In this document: one piece after another, positions 26,027 to 34,094 of the stretch
Position numbering within the stretch: the stretch's first letter is position 1
How the letters are laid out: each line of letters begins with the position of its first letter
Assembly (NCBI RefSeq): GCF_025145845.1
Contig: NZ_CP102253.1
Span: forward strand, 682,001 to 746,000
DNA length: 64,000 bases
Source of the DNA: Alistipes shahii WAL 8301
Lineage (GTDB): Bacteria > Bacteroidota > Bacteroidia > Bacteroidales > Rikenellaceae
Direction: 5' to 3'
Notes under the pieces: generated by a model
What the model saw: only the letters and a program-made list of their open reading frames with translations
The model's database searches: none
Told to the model about the DNA's origin: nothing
Made by a program: the position numbers and the translations under genes

Positions 26027-26059
26027 GATTAAGTACCCTAAAATCGCAAAAGTTCTTAA
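26027..26059 (-). promoter_or_regulatory. Repeated motif copy A, putative ECF promoter before sigma gene
   Basis: GATTAAGTACC-N14-GTTCTTAA on the plus strand, 10 bases before the sigma ATG. In this copy the ends extend to an inverted repeat GATTAAG/CTTAATC (26027-26061). Compare copy B at 25422-25454. Confidence 0.65.
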
Positions 26060-26100
26060 TCGGAGAGGTGTTTTTATGCGAATAACGGGAAACAATCCGG

Positions 26101-26123
26101 AAAAACCGCCCTGCTGACAGGGC
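26101..26123 (-). terminator. Rho-independent terminator after ahcY
   Basis: On the minus strand: GCCCTG, 4-base loop, CAGGGC, GG, then TTTTT. It isolates ahcY from the second SusCD regulator gene. Confidence 0.8.
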
Positions 26124-26146
26124 TTCGGGAGAAGAATGCGAACGCA

Positions 26147-26185
26147 GTCCGGCCCGGAGGAGCATATGTTCCATCCGGGCCGGAC
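26147..26185 (-). terminator. Strong hairpin between ahcY and its terminator
   Basis: A perfect 12-bp stem (GTCCGGCCCGGA with TCCGGGCCGGAC) with a 15-base loop that can pair further, 25 bases after the ahcY stop. It has no T-run of its own and probably acts with the hairpin at 26101-26123, for example by protecting the mRNA 3' end. Confidence 0.55.
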
Positions 26186-26210
26186 AAACGAAAGAGGCAA
26201 GCCCCTGAAA

Positions 26211-27620
26211 TCAATAACGGTAGTGCTCGGCCTTGTAGGGACCGTCCTCCGGAACGCCGATGTAGTCGGCCTGACGCCGGGTCAGGCGGGTCAGTTCGAC
26301 GCCGAGGTTGTCCAGGTGCAGGCGCGCCACCTCCTCGTCGAGGTGTTTCGGCAGGCGGTAGACGCCGACCGCGTGCTCCTTCTGCCACAGCTCCATCTGC
26401 GCGAGGCACTGATTGGTGAAAGAGTTCGACATCACGAACGAAGGATGCCCCGTGGCGCAGCCGAGGTTCACCAGACGGCCTTCGGCCAGAATGAAGATCG
26501 AATGGCCGTCGGGGAAAGTGAACTTGTCGACCTGCGGCTTGATGTTCAACTTCACGGCCCCGGACGTTTCGAGGCGCGCCATCTGGATTTCGTTGTCGAA
26601 ATGGCCGATGTTGCAGACGATGGCCTGGTCGCGCATCCGCTCCATGTGCTCCAGCGTGATGATGTCGCAGTTGCCCGTGCAGGTGACATAGATGTTGCCC
26701 TCGGCGAGCGCACTCTCGACGGTCTTCACCTCGAAGCCCTCCATGGCGGCCTGCAAGGCGCAGATGGGGTCGATTTCCGTGACGATCACCCGGGCGCCGT
26801 AGGAGCGCATCGAGCGGGCGCAGCCCTTGCCCACGTCGCCGTAGCCGCACACGACGACCACCTTGCCGGCGATCATCACGTCCGTGGCGCGCTTGATGCC
26901 GTCGGCCAGCGACTCACGGCAGCCGTAGAGGTTGTCGAACTTCGACTTGGTGCACGAATCGTTGACGTTGATGGCCGGAACCAGGAGTTCGCCGGCCTCC
27001 TGCATCTGGTAGAGGCGGTGTACGCCCGTGGTGGTCTCCTCGCTCACGCCCTTCCATTCGGCGACCGTGCGGTGCCATTTTTCGGGGTCCTCGGCCAAAA
27101 TGCTTTTCAGCGTGCCGAGGATCACCTCCTCTTCGTAGGACGAAGGTTCGTAATCGAGCGTCGAGGCGTCGTTCTCGGCCTTGTAACCCTTGTGGATCAG
27201 CAGCGTGGCGTCACCGCCGTCGTCGACGATCAGCTGCGGGCCTTTGCCGCCGGGAAACGAAAGGGCCATGGCGGTGCACCACCAGTATTCGGGCAGCGTC
27301 TCGCCCTTCCACGCGAAGACCGGGACGCCTGCGGCGGCAATCGCGGCGGCCGCATGGTCCTGCGTCGAGAAGATGTTGCACGAGCACCAGCGCACGTCGG
27401 CGCCCAGCTCCACGAGGGTTTCGATCAGAACGGCCGTCTGGATGGTCATGTGCAGCGAACCCATCACGCGTACGCCTTTCAGCGGTTTTTCGGGTCCGTA
27501 TTTGCGGCGCACGGCCATCAGGCCGGGCATTTCATGCTCGGAAATCTCGATCTCCTTGCGGCCCCATTCGGCCAGCGACATGTCGGCAACCTTATAGGGA
27601 AGAGTGTTGTCAATATACAT
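26211..27620 (-). CDS. ahcY: Adenosylhomocysteinase
   Basis: A 469-residue NAD-dependent cytosolic enzyme that splits S-adenosylhomocysteine into adenosine and homocysteine, clearing the product of SAM-dependent methylation. The Rossmann NAD-binding motif GYGDVGKG is at 259-266, the substrate domain has SLHMTIQTAVLIETL and CNIFSTQDHAAAAI, and the protein ends in the family-typical KAEHYRY. It is monocistronic: tandem hairpins follow it and a 158-base gap with two hairpins precedes it. Confidence 0.97.
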   Translation of the reverse strand: MYIDNTLPYKVADMSLAEWGRKEIEISEHEMPGLMAVRRKYGPEKPLKGVRVMGSLHMTIQTAVLIETLVELGADVRWCSCNIFSTQDHAAAAIAAAGVPVFAWKGETLPEYWWCTAMALSFPGGKGPQLIVDDGGDATLLIHKGYKAENDASTLDYEPSSYEEEVILGTLKSILAEDPEKWHRTVAEWKGVSEETTTGVHRLYQMQEAGELLVPAINVNDSCTKSKFDNLYGCRESLADGIKRATDVMIAGKVVVVCGYGDVGKGCARSMRSYGARVIVTEIDPICALQAAMEGFEVKTVESALAEGNIYVTCTGNCDIITLEHMERMRDQAIVCNIGHFDNEIQMARLETSGAVKLNIKPQVDKFTFPDGHSIFILAEGRLVNLGCATGHPSFVMSNSFTNQCLAQMELWQKEHAVGVYRLPKHLDEEVARLHLDNLGVELTRLTRRQADYIGVPEDGPYKAEHYRY

Positions 27621-27675
27621 AGCAGTATGTTTTTAAGTTATCGCATCGTTCGTCCGTATCTGCCCGGTTGAGACC

Positions 27676-27735
27676 CGCGGCGTACCGCCGCGTTTACAAG
27701 TCTGACCCCACCCCAAACCCCTCCCTCGGGAGGGG
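27676..27735. repeat. Two GC-rich hairpins in ahcY upstream region, possible dispersed intergenic repeat
   Basis: Hairpin one is CGCGGCG-TAC-CGCCGCG (27676-27692). Hairpin two is CCCCTCC-CTCG-GGAGGGG within 27718-27735, preceded by a CCCCACCCCAAACCCC stretch. C-rich blocks of this form often recur between genes in bacterial genomes, but only one clear copy is in this window. Hairpin two could also end the transcript of the riboflavin kinase unit, though its T-run is only three bases. Confidence 0.45.
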
Positions 27736-27778
27736 CTTGTCGCAACGCAACCGGGTTTTTGACCAAAATACGGACACA

Positions 27779-28144
27779 TTATTTCAATCCTAAAATATAT
27801 TCCTTGTCCCTGGCAATCTGCCCGCGCAGTTCCTCCACCGAAGCGAACCGGCGTTCGTCGCGGATCTTTTCGAGCAGTTCGACCCGCAGCCGACGGCCGT
27901 AAAGTTCGCCGCGGAAGTCGAAAATATGCGTCTCCAAACGCCGCTCGACACCCCCGACCGAAGGGTTGCGGCCCAGGTTCGACATGGCGTCATAGACTTT
28001 CCCGCCGACCTCCGCACGCGAACGGTAGACCCCGTCGGCAGCGGCGACGTCCTCCGGAACGGCCAGATTGGCCGTCGGAAAACCCAACTCACGTCCGAGT
28101 CGGCGTCCGTGCTCCACAACGCCTTCGATCAGAATCCGTTCCAT
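27779..28144 (-). CDS. Stand-alone riboflavin kinase domain protein
   Basis: 121 residues matching only the C-terminal flavokinase domain of RibF, which makes FMN from riboflavin and ATP. Seen motifs: GFPTAN at about 21-26 (Mg-ATP binding Thr and Asn), NLGRNPSVGG, and ETHIFDF at about 71-77 with the catalytic Glu. The FMN adenylyltransferase half of normal bifunctional RibF is absent and the protein begins just where that linker would be. The ATG overlaps the stop of the upstream permease gene by one base (TGATG), so it is translationally coupled. A full ribF elsewhere would make it a second flavokinase. Confidence 0.88.
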   Translation of the reverse strand: MERILIEGVVEHGRRLGRELGFPTANLAVPEDVAAADGVYRSRAEVGGKVYDAMSNLGRNPSVGGVERRLETHIFDFRGELYGRRLRVELLEKIRDERRFASVEELRGQIARDKEYILGLK

Positions 28145-29250
28145 CAGATTTTTTCGGTCAGTTTACGCACCAGCCGGAACTGCGAGAAGAACTCCTTGGC
28201 AAAGACACGCAGTACCGTATAGGAAGGTATCGCCAGCAGCATGCCCAGGATTCCGGCCAGCGACCCGGCAATGAGAATCACCAGGAAGATTTCGAGCGGA
28301 TGCGCCTTCACTCGTTCGGAATAGAGCGTCGGCTGGAGGATGAAATCGTCCATACCCTTGAGGATCAGCAGCGACCCGGCGATCACGAAAGCCGTATGCC
28401 CCACGCTCATGCCCTCGATCGGCGAGACGATGCCCACGAAGACCGAGACCACGCCGCCGATCAGCGGCCCGGCGTAAGGCACGACGTTCATCACACCCAT
28501 GATAAGGCCGATGAACCCCGCGTCGGCGGCCTTCATCCCGAAGGCCATCATCACCAGCGTCACGGCGATCGTGAGCAGCAGGCTTTCCGAAAGGATACCC
28601 GTAAAGTAGCGCGCCAGCAGGACCGTCACCGAATCCAGCGCACGGGTGATGTTGCCGTGATAATGTTCCGGGAAAACGGAGGTGACCATCGCGTAGAACA
28701 GGCCCTCCTCCTTGAGGAAGAAGAAGGTGATGAACGAAACGGAGAAAATGGCGATCACCGACGAAAGCACGAGGTTGATGACCGACGAGAAAATCGTGTT
28801 GAGCGAATTGATGTCGATGATCTGCCGGAGGGCGGCCGTCAGTTCGTCGGAGAGCGAGAAAGTGCTCTCGGGCAGGGAGAAAAGCGCCTGCAAATCGTGC
28901 TGCATCCGGGCGATCGGCTCGCCGATGCTCCCCACGACCGCCGCGAAGTCGACGTGCGCGAACTGGTTTATCTTGTTGAAGACCAGCGGCACGAACAACG
29001 AACACAGCGTAGCCAGGACGACCCAGATCACCACGAGGGTCGCCAGCGCGGCCAGCCAGCGGGGAACCTGCCAGCCCTTGAAGTGAAGCCCCGAAAGAAA
29101 CTTCACGAGCGGATTGCCCATGACGGCCAGCACGGCCGAAACGAGGATGTAGACGACGATCGAGGAGAAATACCAGACCAGAAAGAGCACGGCCGCGGCA
29201 ACCGCCGCGCCCGCGATGAACCGCAGGAAGGTCTGGGGCGTCGCCTTCAT
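28144..29250 (-). CDS. AI-2E family (PerM/UPF0118) membrane permease
   Basis: A 368-residue inner-membrane protein with about eight hydrophobic segments: two near the N-terminus, a central amphipathic stretch (about 75-140), then clusters around 155-185 and 210-345. The conserved C-terminal block PLIGGVVSVFVGIVSP...FILQPTLYSERVKAHPLEIF identifies the AI-2E/PerM family. Members have been linked to AI-2 export and sodium/proton exchange, so the substrate here is open. It lies 4 bases after psd and is coupled to the riboflavin kinase gene. Confidence 0.9.
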   Translation of the reverse strand: MKATPQTFLRFIAGAAVAAAVLFLVWYFSSIVVYILVSAVLAVMGNPLVKFLSGLHFKGWQVPRWLAALATLVVIWVVLATLCSLFVPLVFNKINQFAHVDFAAVVGSIGEPIARMQHDLQALFSLPESTFSLSDELTAALRQIIDINSLNTIFSSVINLVLSSVIAIFSVSFITFFFLKEEGLFYAMVTSVFPEHYHGNITRALDSVTVLLARYFTGILSESLLLTIAVTLVMMAFGMKAADAGFIGLIMGVMNVVPYAGPLIGGVVSVFVGIVSPIEGMSVGHTAFVIAGSLLILKGMDDFILQPTLYSERVKAHPLEIFLVILIAGSLAGILGMLLAIPSYTVLRVFAKEFFSQFRLVRKLTEKI

Positions 29251-29254
29251 GGCG

Positions 29255-29938
29255 TTATTCGTTTTCGAGGTTCTTGCGCAGCCGGGCGATCGGAGTCTGC
29301 GAACCCACCGTGGGATCGCCGATCTCCACCAGCAGTTCGCTGTCCTTGGGGACGAGCACGTCGACGCGCGAGCCGAACTTGATGAATCCGCAGACGCTGT
29401 TCTGCTCGACCTGATGACCGACGGTCATATACGAGATGATGCGCCGGGCGATCAGTCCCGCGATCTGGCGGAAGAGCACCTTTTGGCCCGAGGGCATCCG
29501 CACCACGGTCGTCGTGCGTTCGTTCTCGGTCGAGGATTTGGGGTGCCAGGCCACCAGGAAACGCCCCGGATGGTATTTGAAATACTCCACCTCGCCGCCC
29601 ACGGGAACCCAGTTCATGTGGACGTTCGTAATGGACATGAAGATCGAAATCTGCAACATCTCCTCCTTGAGGTACTCGTCCTCGGAGACGACCTCCGTCA
29701 CGACCACGCGGCCGTCGCAGGGAGCGAAGACCAGATCGGTATCGTGGATGCGCACCCGGCGGGGTTCGCGGAAGAAGGCTACGATGAAGAACCAGAACAG
29801 CAGCAGCACGAGGGTGCTGAACCACAGCAGCGAGACGTTCGCATCGTGGACCAGCAAATGGTAAAACAGCCACCACAGAAGCAGGCAGACAGCGCCCGAG
29901 ATGCCGATGATTTTGTATCCTTCCTTATTGATTCTCAT
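29255..29938 (-). CDS. psd: Phosphatidylserine decarboxylase proenzyme
   Basis: A 227-residue membrane enzyme that makes phosphatidylethanolamine from phosphatidylserine. There are two N-terminal membrane helices (about 9-29 and 36-55). The self-cleavage site is Gly189-Ser190 in IKFGSR, where Ser190 becomes the pyruvoyl group. The short length and FGSR site fit the small archaeal-type PSD common in Bacteroidota. It is immediately downstream of cdsA, giving two steps of phospholipid synthesis in one transcript. Confidence 0.95.
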   Translation of the reverse strand: MRINKEGYKIIGISGAVCLLLWWLFYHLLVHDANVSLLWFSTLVLLLFWFFIVAFFREPRRVRIHDTDLVFAPCDGRVVVTEVVSEDEYLKEEMLQISIFMSITNVHMNWVPVGGEVEYFKYHPGRFLVAWHPKSSTENERTTTVVRMPSGQKVLFRQIAGLIARRIISYMTVGHQVEQNSVCGFIKFGSRVDVLVPKDSELLVEIGDPTVGSQTPIARLRKNLENE

Positions 29939-29957
29939 AATACGGTTAAGTTTGCAG

Positions 29958-30806
29958 TTACATCACAAAAAGCATATAGACGAAGACGAACGGCGCCGAG
30001 AGCAGCATGGCGTCGAAGCGGTCCAGCACTCCGCCGTGACCGGGAATCAACGTTCCCGAATCCTTGACCCCGGCGGCGCGCTTGAACATCGACTCCACCA
30101 GGTCGCCCAGAACCCCCGTAGCGGCCGCGACGAGCGCCAGCCCGGCCCACACCCAACAGCTGCCGTCCATCACGCGGGCGGCTACCAGCCCCATTGCCAC
30201 AGCTCCGGCGATGCCGCCGAAGAACCCTTCCCACGACTTCTTGGGCGAAAGGCGTTCGCACAGGCGGTGTCTGCCGACGGACATGCCCACCAGATAGGCG
30301 AAAACGTCGTTGGCCCAGATGATGAAAACGTAGAAAATCATCATCCACGGACTCCACGCCTCGCTGCCGATGATCGGAATGTAACACATCAGCGAGAACG
30401 GCAGCGCCACGTAGACGACGCCCATGAAAGTGATGCCGATATTGGCGGCGGGATTCTCCCGACGGCGGTAAAGTTCGCAGATGAACATGGCGGGCAGCAG
30501 CAACAGCAGAAGGGCCATTCCGCAGGCGAAAGCCTGCCGGGCGCTGCCGAGTATCTGGATGTCGTCCGACACGAATGCGAAATTCAGGGCGAAAAGCACG
30601 AGTCCCGCAGCCAGTCCGACGATCCGCTGGGGATTGCTGCCCTGCTCCTCGGCCAGGGAATAGAACTCCGTCATGCCGACGACCAGCAACGCCGCCAGCA
30701 GCAGGCCGAAACTCCATTGCGACCATGCGATAGCCCCCAGCATCACCACGGCGAGGACGGCCCCGCTCACAGTGCGCACCCAGAGGTTCTTCATTTTTTC
30801 ACTCAT
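29958..30806 (-). CDS. cdsA: Phosphatidate cytidylyltransferase
   Basis: A 282-residue integral membrane enzyme that makes CDP-diacylglycerol from phosphatidate and CTP. It has about seven to eight membrane segments. The C-terminal CDP-DAG synthase signature is visible as KRAAGVKDSGTLIPGHGGVLDRFDAML (about 240-265). It lies between ftsH (34 bases upstream) and psd (19 bases downstream), an order common in Bacteroidota. Confidence 0.95.
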   Translation of the reverse strand: MSEKMKNLWVRTVSGAVLAVVMLGAIAWSQWSFGLLLAALLVVGMTEFYSLAEEQGSNPQRIVGLAAGLVLFALNFAFVSDDIQILGSARQAFACGMALLLLLLPAMFICELYRRRENPAANIGITFMGVVYVALPFSLMCYIPIIGSEAWSPWMMIFYVFIIWANDVFAYLVGMSVGRHRLCERLSPKKSWEGFFGGIAGAVAMGLVAARVMDGSCWVWAGLALVAAATGVLGDLVESMFKRAAGVKDSGTLIPGHGGVLDRFDAMLLSAPFVFVYMLFVM

Positions 30807-30840
30807 TGTTTTTTAAGGGTGTAGTTGGGTTTCAACGGGG

Positions 30841-32922
30841 TCATTCGGTTTCGGGCGCGGCAACGGCCGGAGCTACGGGAGCCGGTTCGGCCGTTTCGGA
30901 CTTATCCGATTTGACCGAAGGATCGGCGACCGCGGCGGCCTGCTTGCCGGCCTGCGGCTCCTCTCCGGCGGGTTTGCCGCCCTCGGCCTCGCGGCGTTCG
31001 CGTTCGATGTCCTTCTTGCGGCGGCCGAAGATGCGCTCGACGTCCTCGGTGAAGACCACCTCGCGGGAGAGCAGCAGTTCGGCCAGCTCTTTCAGACCGT
31101 CGGCATGTTCGCGGAGCACCTTCTCGGCCATCTTGTAGGCCTTCTCGATCACCTGCTTGGCTTCGGCGTCGATCTGCTGGGCCGTCAGTTCCGAATAGGG
31201 CTTCGTGAAGGCCATGTCGCTCTGGCCCGTGGAGTCGTAGAAGGAGAGCGTGCCGACGTTCTCGCTCATGCCGTAGTAGGCCACCATAGCATAAGCCTGC
31301 TTGGTGACGCGCTCCAGATCGTTGAGCGCCCCGGTCGAAATCTCGCCGAAGGTCAGCTGCTCGGAAACGCGGCCTCCGAGCGTAGCGGCCAGCTCGTCCA
31401 TCATCTGCTCGCGCGTGGTGATCTGACGTTCCTCGGGCAGATACCAGGCGGCGCCCAGCGCCTTGCCGCGCGGGATGATCGTCACCTTGATCAGCGGGCT
31501 GGCGTTTTCGAGAATCCAGCTCACCGTGGCGTGTCCCGCCTCGTGGAAGGCGATCACGCGCTTCTCCTCGTCGGTGATGATCTTGTTCTTGCGCTCCAGG
31601 CCGCCCACGATGCGGTCGATGGCGGCGAGGAAGTCCTCTTTCGAAATGAATTTCTTGTTGTGGCGCGCGGCGATCAGCGCGGCCTCGTTGCAGACGTTGG
31701 CGATGTCGGCGCCCGAGAAACCGGGGGTCTGGCGCGCCAGGAACGAACGGTCCAACTGCGGATCGAGCTTCAGCGGACGCAGGTGGACGTTGAAAATCTC
31801 CTCGCGCTCCTTCACGTCGGGAAGTCCCACCTCGATCTGGCGGTCGAAACGCCCGGCGCGCATCAGCGCCTTGTCGAGGATGTCGGCCCGGTTGGTGGCG
31901 GCCAAAACGATGACGCCCGTATTGGTCTGGAAGCCGTCCATCTCCGTCAGAAGCTGGTTCAACGTATTTTCGCGCTCGTCGTTGCCCGAGAATCCGGCGT
32001 TCTTGCCGCGGGCGCGGCCGATGGCGTCGATCTCGTCGATGAAGACGATGCAGGGAGCCTTCTGCTTGGCCTGCTCGAACAGGTCGCGGACACGCGAGGC
32101 GCCCACGCCGACGAACATCTCGACGAAATCGGAACCCGAAATCGAGAGGAACGGCACGTTGGCCTCCCCTGCGACGGCCTTGGCCAGCAGGGTCTTGCCC
32201 GTTCCCGGAGGGCCTACGAGCAGCGCGCCCTTCGGAATCTTGGCGCCCAGCTCCTTGTATTTGTCGGCCTTCTTGAGGAAATCGACGATCTCCATGATCT
32301 CGACCTTCGCCTCCTCCAGGCCGGCCACATCCTTGAACGTCACGCGCTTGGAGTTGTCCTTGTCGAAGACCTGCGCCTTGGCTTTGCCGACGTTCATAAT
32401 GCCACCGCCGCCTCCGGCGCCCGCGCCGCGCGACATGGAGCGCATGATGAAGAACCACGCTCCGATGATCACCACCCACGGCAGCAGGTTGATCAGAATC
32501 GAGGTCCAGTCGTTGGCCTTGTTTTCATAGATCACCGGAACGGTCTGCCCCGACTTCTCCTCGGCGGCCTTCAAATCCTCGCGAAACGAATCTACCGAAC
32601 CGATGGTGAAAGTCAGCTGCACGCCCGATTCGGGCAGGCGGCGGAAACGCTTGTCCACCTGATCGTTACGGTACTTCTCGCCGGCCTCCTTTTTCAGGAA
32701 CACCTGCGCCTGGTCGCGGTTCACGACCCGGATCTTCTCCACGTCGCCCTTCTCAACCATCTCCTGCACGGTGGTCCAGTCGCTGGGCAGCGGCGCTTCA
32801 TTGCTGCCGTCGAACAGATACCAGCCGATGATGAACAAACCGATCAGGCCGTAGATCCACAGCATCGAAGGCCGCGGCATGTTCATATTCATTTTATTGT
32901 TGTTCTTGCTTTTCTGTGCCAT
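30841..32922 (-). CDS. ftsH: ATP-dependent zinc metalloprotease FtsH
   Basis: A 693-residue hexameric inner-membrane protease for quality control. Membrane helices lie at about 20-37 and 143-160, with the periplasmic FtsH extracellular domain between them. The AAA domain has Walker A GPPGTGKT at 237-244, Walker B FIDEIDAIG and the arginine-finger region. The zinc site is HEAGH at 460-464. The last about 35 residues are a low-complexity Ala/Pro/Glu tail. The rsfS gene ends 8 bases before its start, so both use the promoter at 33310. Confidence 0.97.
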   Translation of the reverse strand: MAQKSKNNNKMNMNMPRPSMLWIYGLIGLFIIGWYLFDGSNEAPLPSDWTTVQEMVEKGDVEKIRVVNRDQAQVFLKKEAGEKYRNDQVDKRFRRLPESGVQLTFTIGSVDSFREDLKAAEEKSGQTVPVIYENKANDWTSILINLLPWVVIIGAWFFIMRSMSRGAGAGGGGGIMNVGKAKAQVFDKDNSKRVTFKDVAGLEEAKVEIMEIVDFLKKADKYKELGAKIPKGALLVGPPGTGKTLLAKAVAGEANVPFLSISGSDFVEMFVGVGASRVRDLFEQAKQKAPCIVFIDEIDAIGRARGKNAGFSGNDERENTLNQLLTEMDGFQTNTGVIVLAATNRADILDKALMRAGRFDRQIEVGLPDVKEREEIFNVHLRPLKLDPQLDRSFLARQTPGFSGADIANVCNEAALIAARHNKKFISKEDFLAAIDRIVGGLERKNKIITDEEKRVIAFHEAGHATVSWILENASPLIKVTIIPRGKALGAAWYLPEERQITTREQMMDELAATLGGRVSEQLTFGEISTGALNDLERVTKQAYAMVAYYGMSENVGTLSFYDSTGQSDMAFTKPYSELTAQQIDAEAKQVIEKAYKMAEKVLREHADGLKELAELLLSREVVFTEDVERIFGRRKKDIERERREAEGGKPAGEEPQAGKQAAAVADPSVKSDKSETAEPAPVAPAVAAPETE

Positions 32923-32930
32923 AATCCGGA

Positions 32931-33281
32931 TTACTCTTCGTATTCATATTTCACCAGCGGTGCGTCGGCCCACAGCTCCTCGAGCTTGTAGAAGCTCCGA
33001 AGCTCGGTCTGGAAAATGTGCACCACGACGTCCACATAGTCCATGGCGACCCACACGCCGTTCTGCTGGCCTTCGATGCGCCACACCTTCTCGCCCAATT
33101 TCTCGAACACCTTCTCCTCGATTTCGGCGGCTATGGCGCACACCTGCGTCGTGGAATCGGCGTTGCAGACCACGAAATGCGAACAGATCGCTCCATCGAA
33201 TCCCGAGAGGTCCAACGATACAATATTCTTACCTTTTTTATCTTCAATCGCGCTGACGATCGTTTCGATCAGTTTATCCAT
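32931..33281 (-). CDS. rsfS: Ribosomal silencing factor RsfS
   Basis: 116 residues, Iojap/DUF143 family. It binds ribosomal protein L14 (uL14) and blocks joining of the subunits in starvation. The family blocks are ISLDLSG-type (IVSLDLSGFDGAICSHFVVCNADS, about 21-44) and GVWVAMDYVDVVVHIF (about 75-90). It is the first gene of the rsfS-ftsH-cdsA-psd run. Confidence 0.95.
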   Translation of the reverse strand: MDKLIETIVSAIEDKKGKNIVSLDLSGFDGAICSHFVVCNADSTTQVCAIAAEIEEKVFEKLGEKVWRIEGQQNGVWVAMDYVDVVVHIFQTELRSFYKLEELWADAPLVKYEYEE

Positions 33282-33309
33282 AAATGTTCAATAGGTATCT
33301 ATAACCTTG

Positions 33310-33317
33310 CAAAGGTA
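33310..33317 (-). promoter_or_regulatory. -7 box (TACCTTTG) of rsfS-ftsH unit
   Basis: Exact TAnnTTTG on the minus strand, 28 bases before the rsfS ATG. Confidence 0.65.
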
Positions 33318-33434
33318 TGAAAAGAGAATGAGATTTGAAAGCAACGCGGTAAAAATCGCGCCGCAAGCGGGCATATTGTTCCGGAAGCGATTCATTATTT
33401 CGCCCTTTTTGTCGCCGGATTCGTTTTTTATCAC

Positions 33435-33442
33435 TACTTTTG
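33435..33442 (+). promoter_or_regulatory. -7 box (TACTTTTG) of small lipoprotein gene
   Basis: Exact TAnnTTTG, 30 bases before the chosen ATG at 33473. It excludes the upstream start at 33440, which would lie inside the promoter. Confidence 0.6.
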
Positions 33443-33472
33443 GAGATACTCCAACTAACCCAAGTTCAATTT

Positions 33473-34024
33473 ATGCGAAAAATCTTCATGCTCTGCCTGA
33501 CCGGCGCACTCGCACTGGCCACGACGTCCTGCAAGGACGAAAAAGTAACCACCATGCAGACGATCACCGTCAATGGTCAGATCTGCGAGGTCAAAAGCGC
33601 TTTCTATGTGGAAGAAAAAGCCGACGAGCAATGGGAAACCTCATACGACCTCATTCTATTCAGAGAGTATTTTTCAACATTACCGTTTACAATGTCCGAC
33701 TACGGTGTCGATATAGAAGTTTCTGAATCCCTGATAGGCAAAACTATCGACCTCACAGAACCCGTTACCCAAACCGGGCCTCTCAGACCATACCTCTCCG
33801 TCGGGGCAATCGGTGAAACAGAGTTCGACATCGTACACTCGTTTGAAAGAATTACGGTAAGCAATGGAGACGACATCTCTTCGGCAACAGTCTCCTACGG
33901 AATGCTCACTGTCACCAGAGACGGGGATAATTTCTCCGTCAAACTCTCCGTCAAACTTTCCGACGGCAAATCAATCTTCGCCGACTGGACGGGAAAAGCG
34001 ACCAAAGTAACGATTCCGGAATAA
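33473..34024 (+). CDS. Small hypothetical lipoprotein
   Basis: 183 residues with signal peptide and lipobox TTSC followed by KDEK. The rest looks like an all-beta fold with charged strands (SSATVSYGMLTVTRDGDNFSVKLSVKLSDGKSIFADWTG). I do not recognise the family. The gene is noticeably richer in A and T than its neighbours, especially in the middle, which may mean recent acquisition or a fast-evolving surface protein. It stands alone, with its own promoter and terminator. Confidence 0.75.
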   Translation: MRKIFMLCLTGALALATTSCKDEKVTTMQTITVNGQICEVKSAFYVEEKADEQWETSYDLILFREYFSTLPFTMSDYGVDIEVSESLIGKTIDLTEPVTQTGPLRPYLSVGAIGETEFDIVHSFERITVSNGDDISSATVSYGMLTVTRDGDNFSVKLSVKLSDGKSIFADWTGKATKVTIPE

Positions 34025-34041
34025 CCGACCGGATAATCGAC

Positions 34042-34083
34042 ATGCGCCCGGCCTGCGTTTTGCAGGCCGGGCGCATTCTTTCA
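34042..34083. terminator. Terminator hairpin between convergent lipoprotein gene and oxyR
   Basis: A perfect 15-bp stem (ATGCGCCCGGCCTGC with GCAGGCCGGGCGCAT), 5-base loop, followed on the plus strand by TTCTTTC. The T-run is weak but the stem is very strong and may stop both genes. Confidence 0.75.
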
Positions 34084-34094
34084 GAGAGCGGAAG

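Noticed and set aside
27621..27778. SAH riboswitch upstream of ahcY
   Set aside because: The interval has two simple GC hairpins but not the conserved SAH aptamer pattern that I could recognise.
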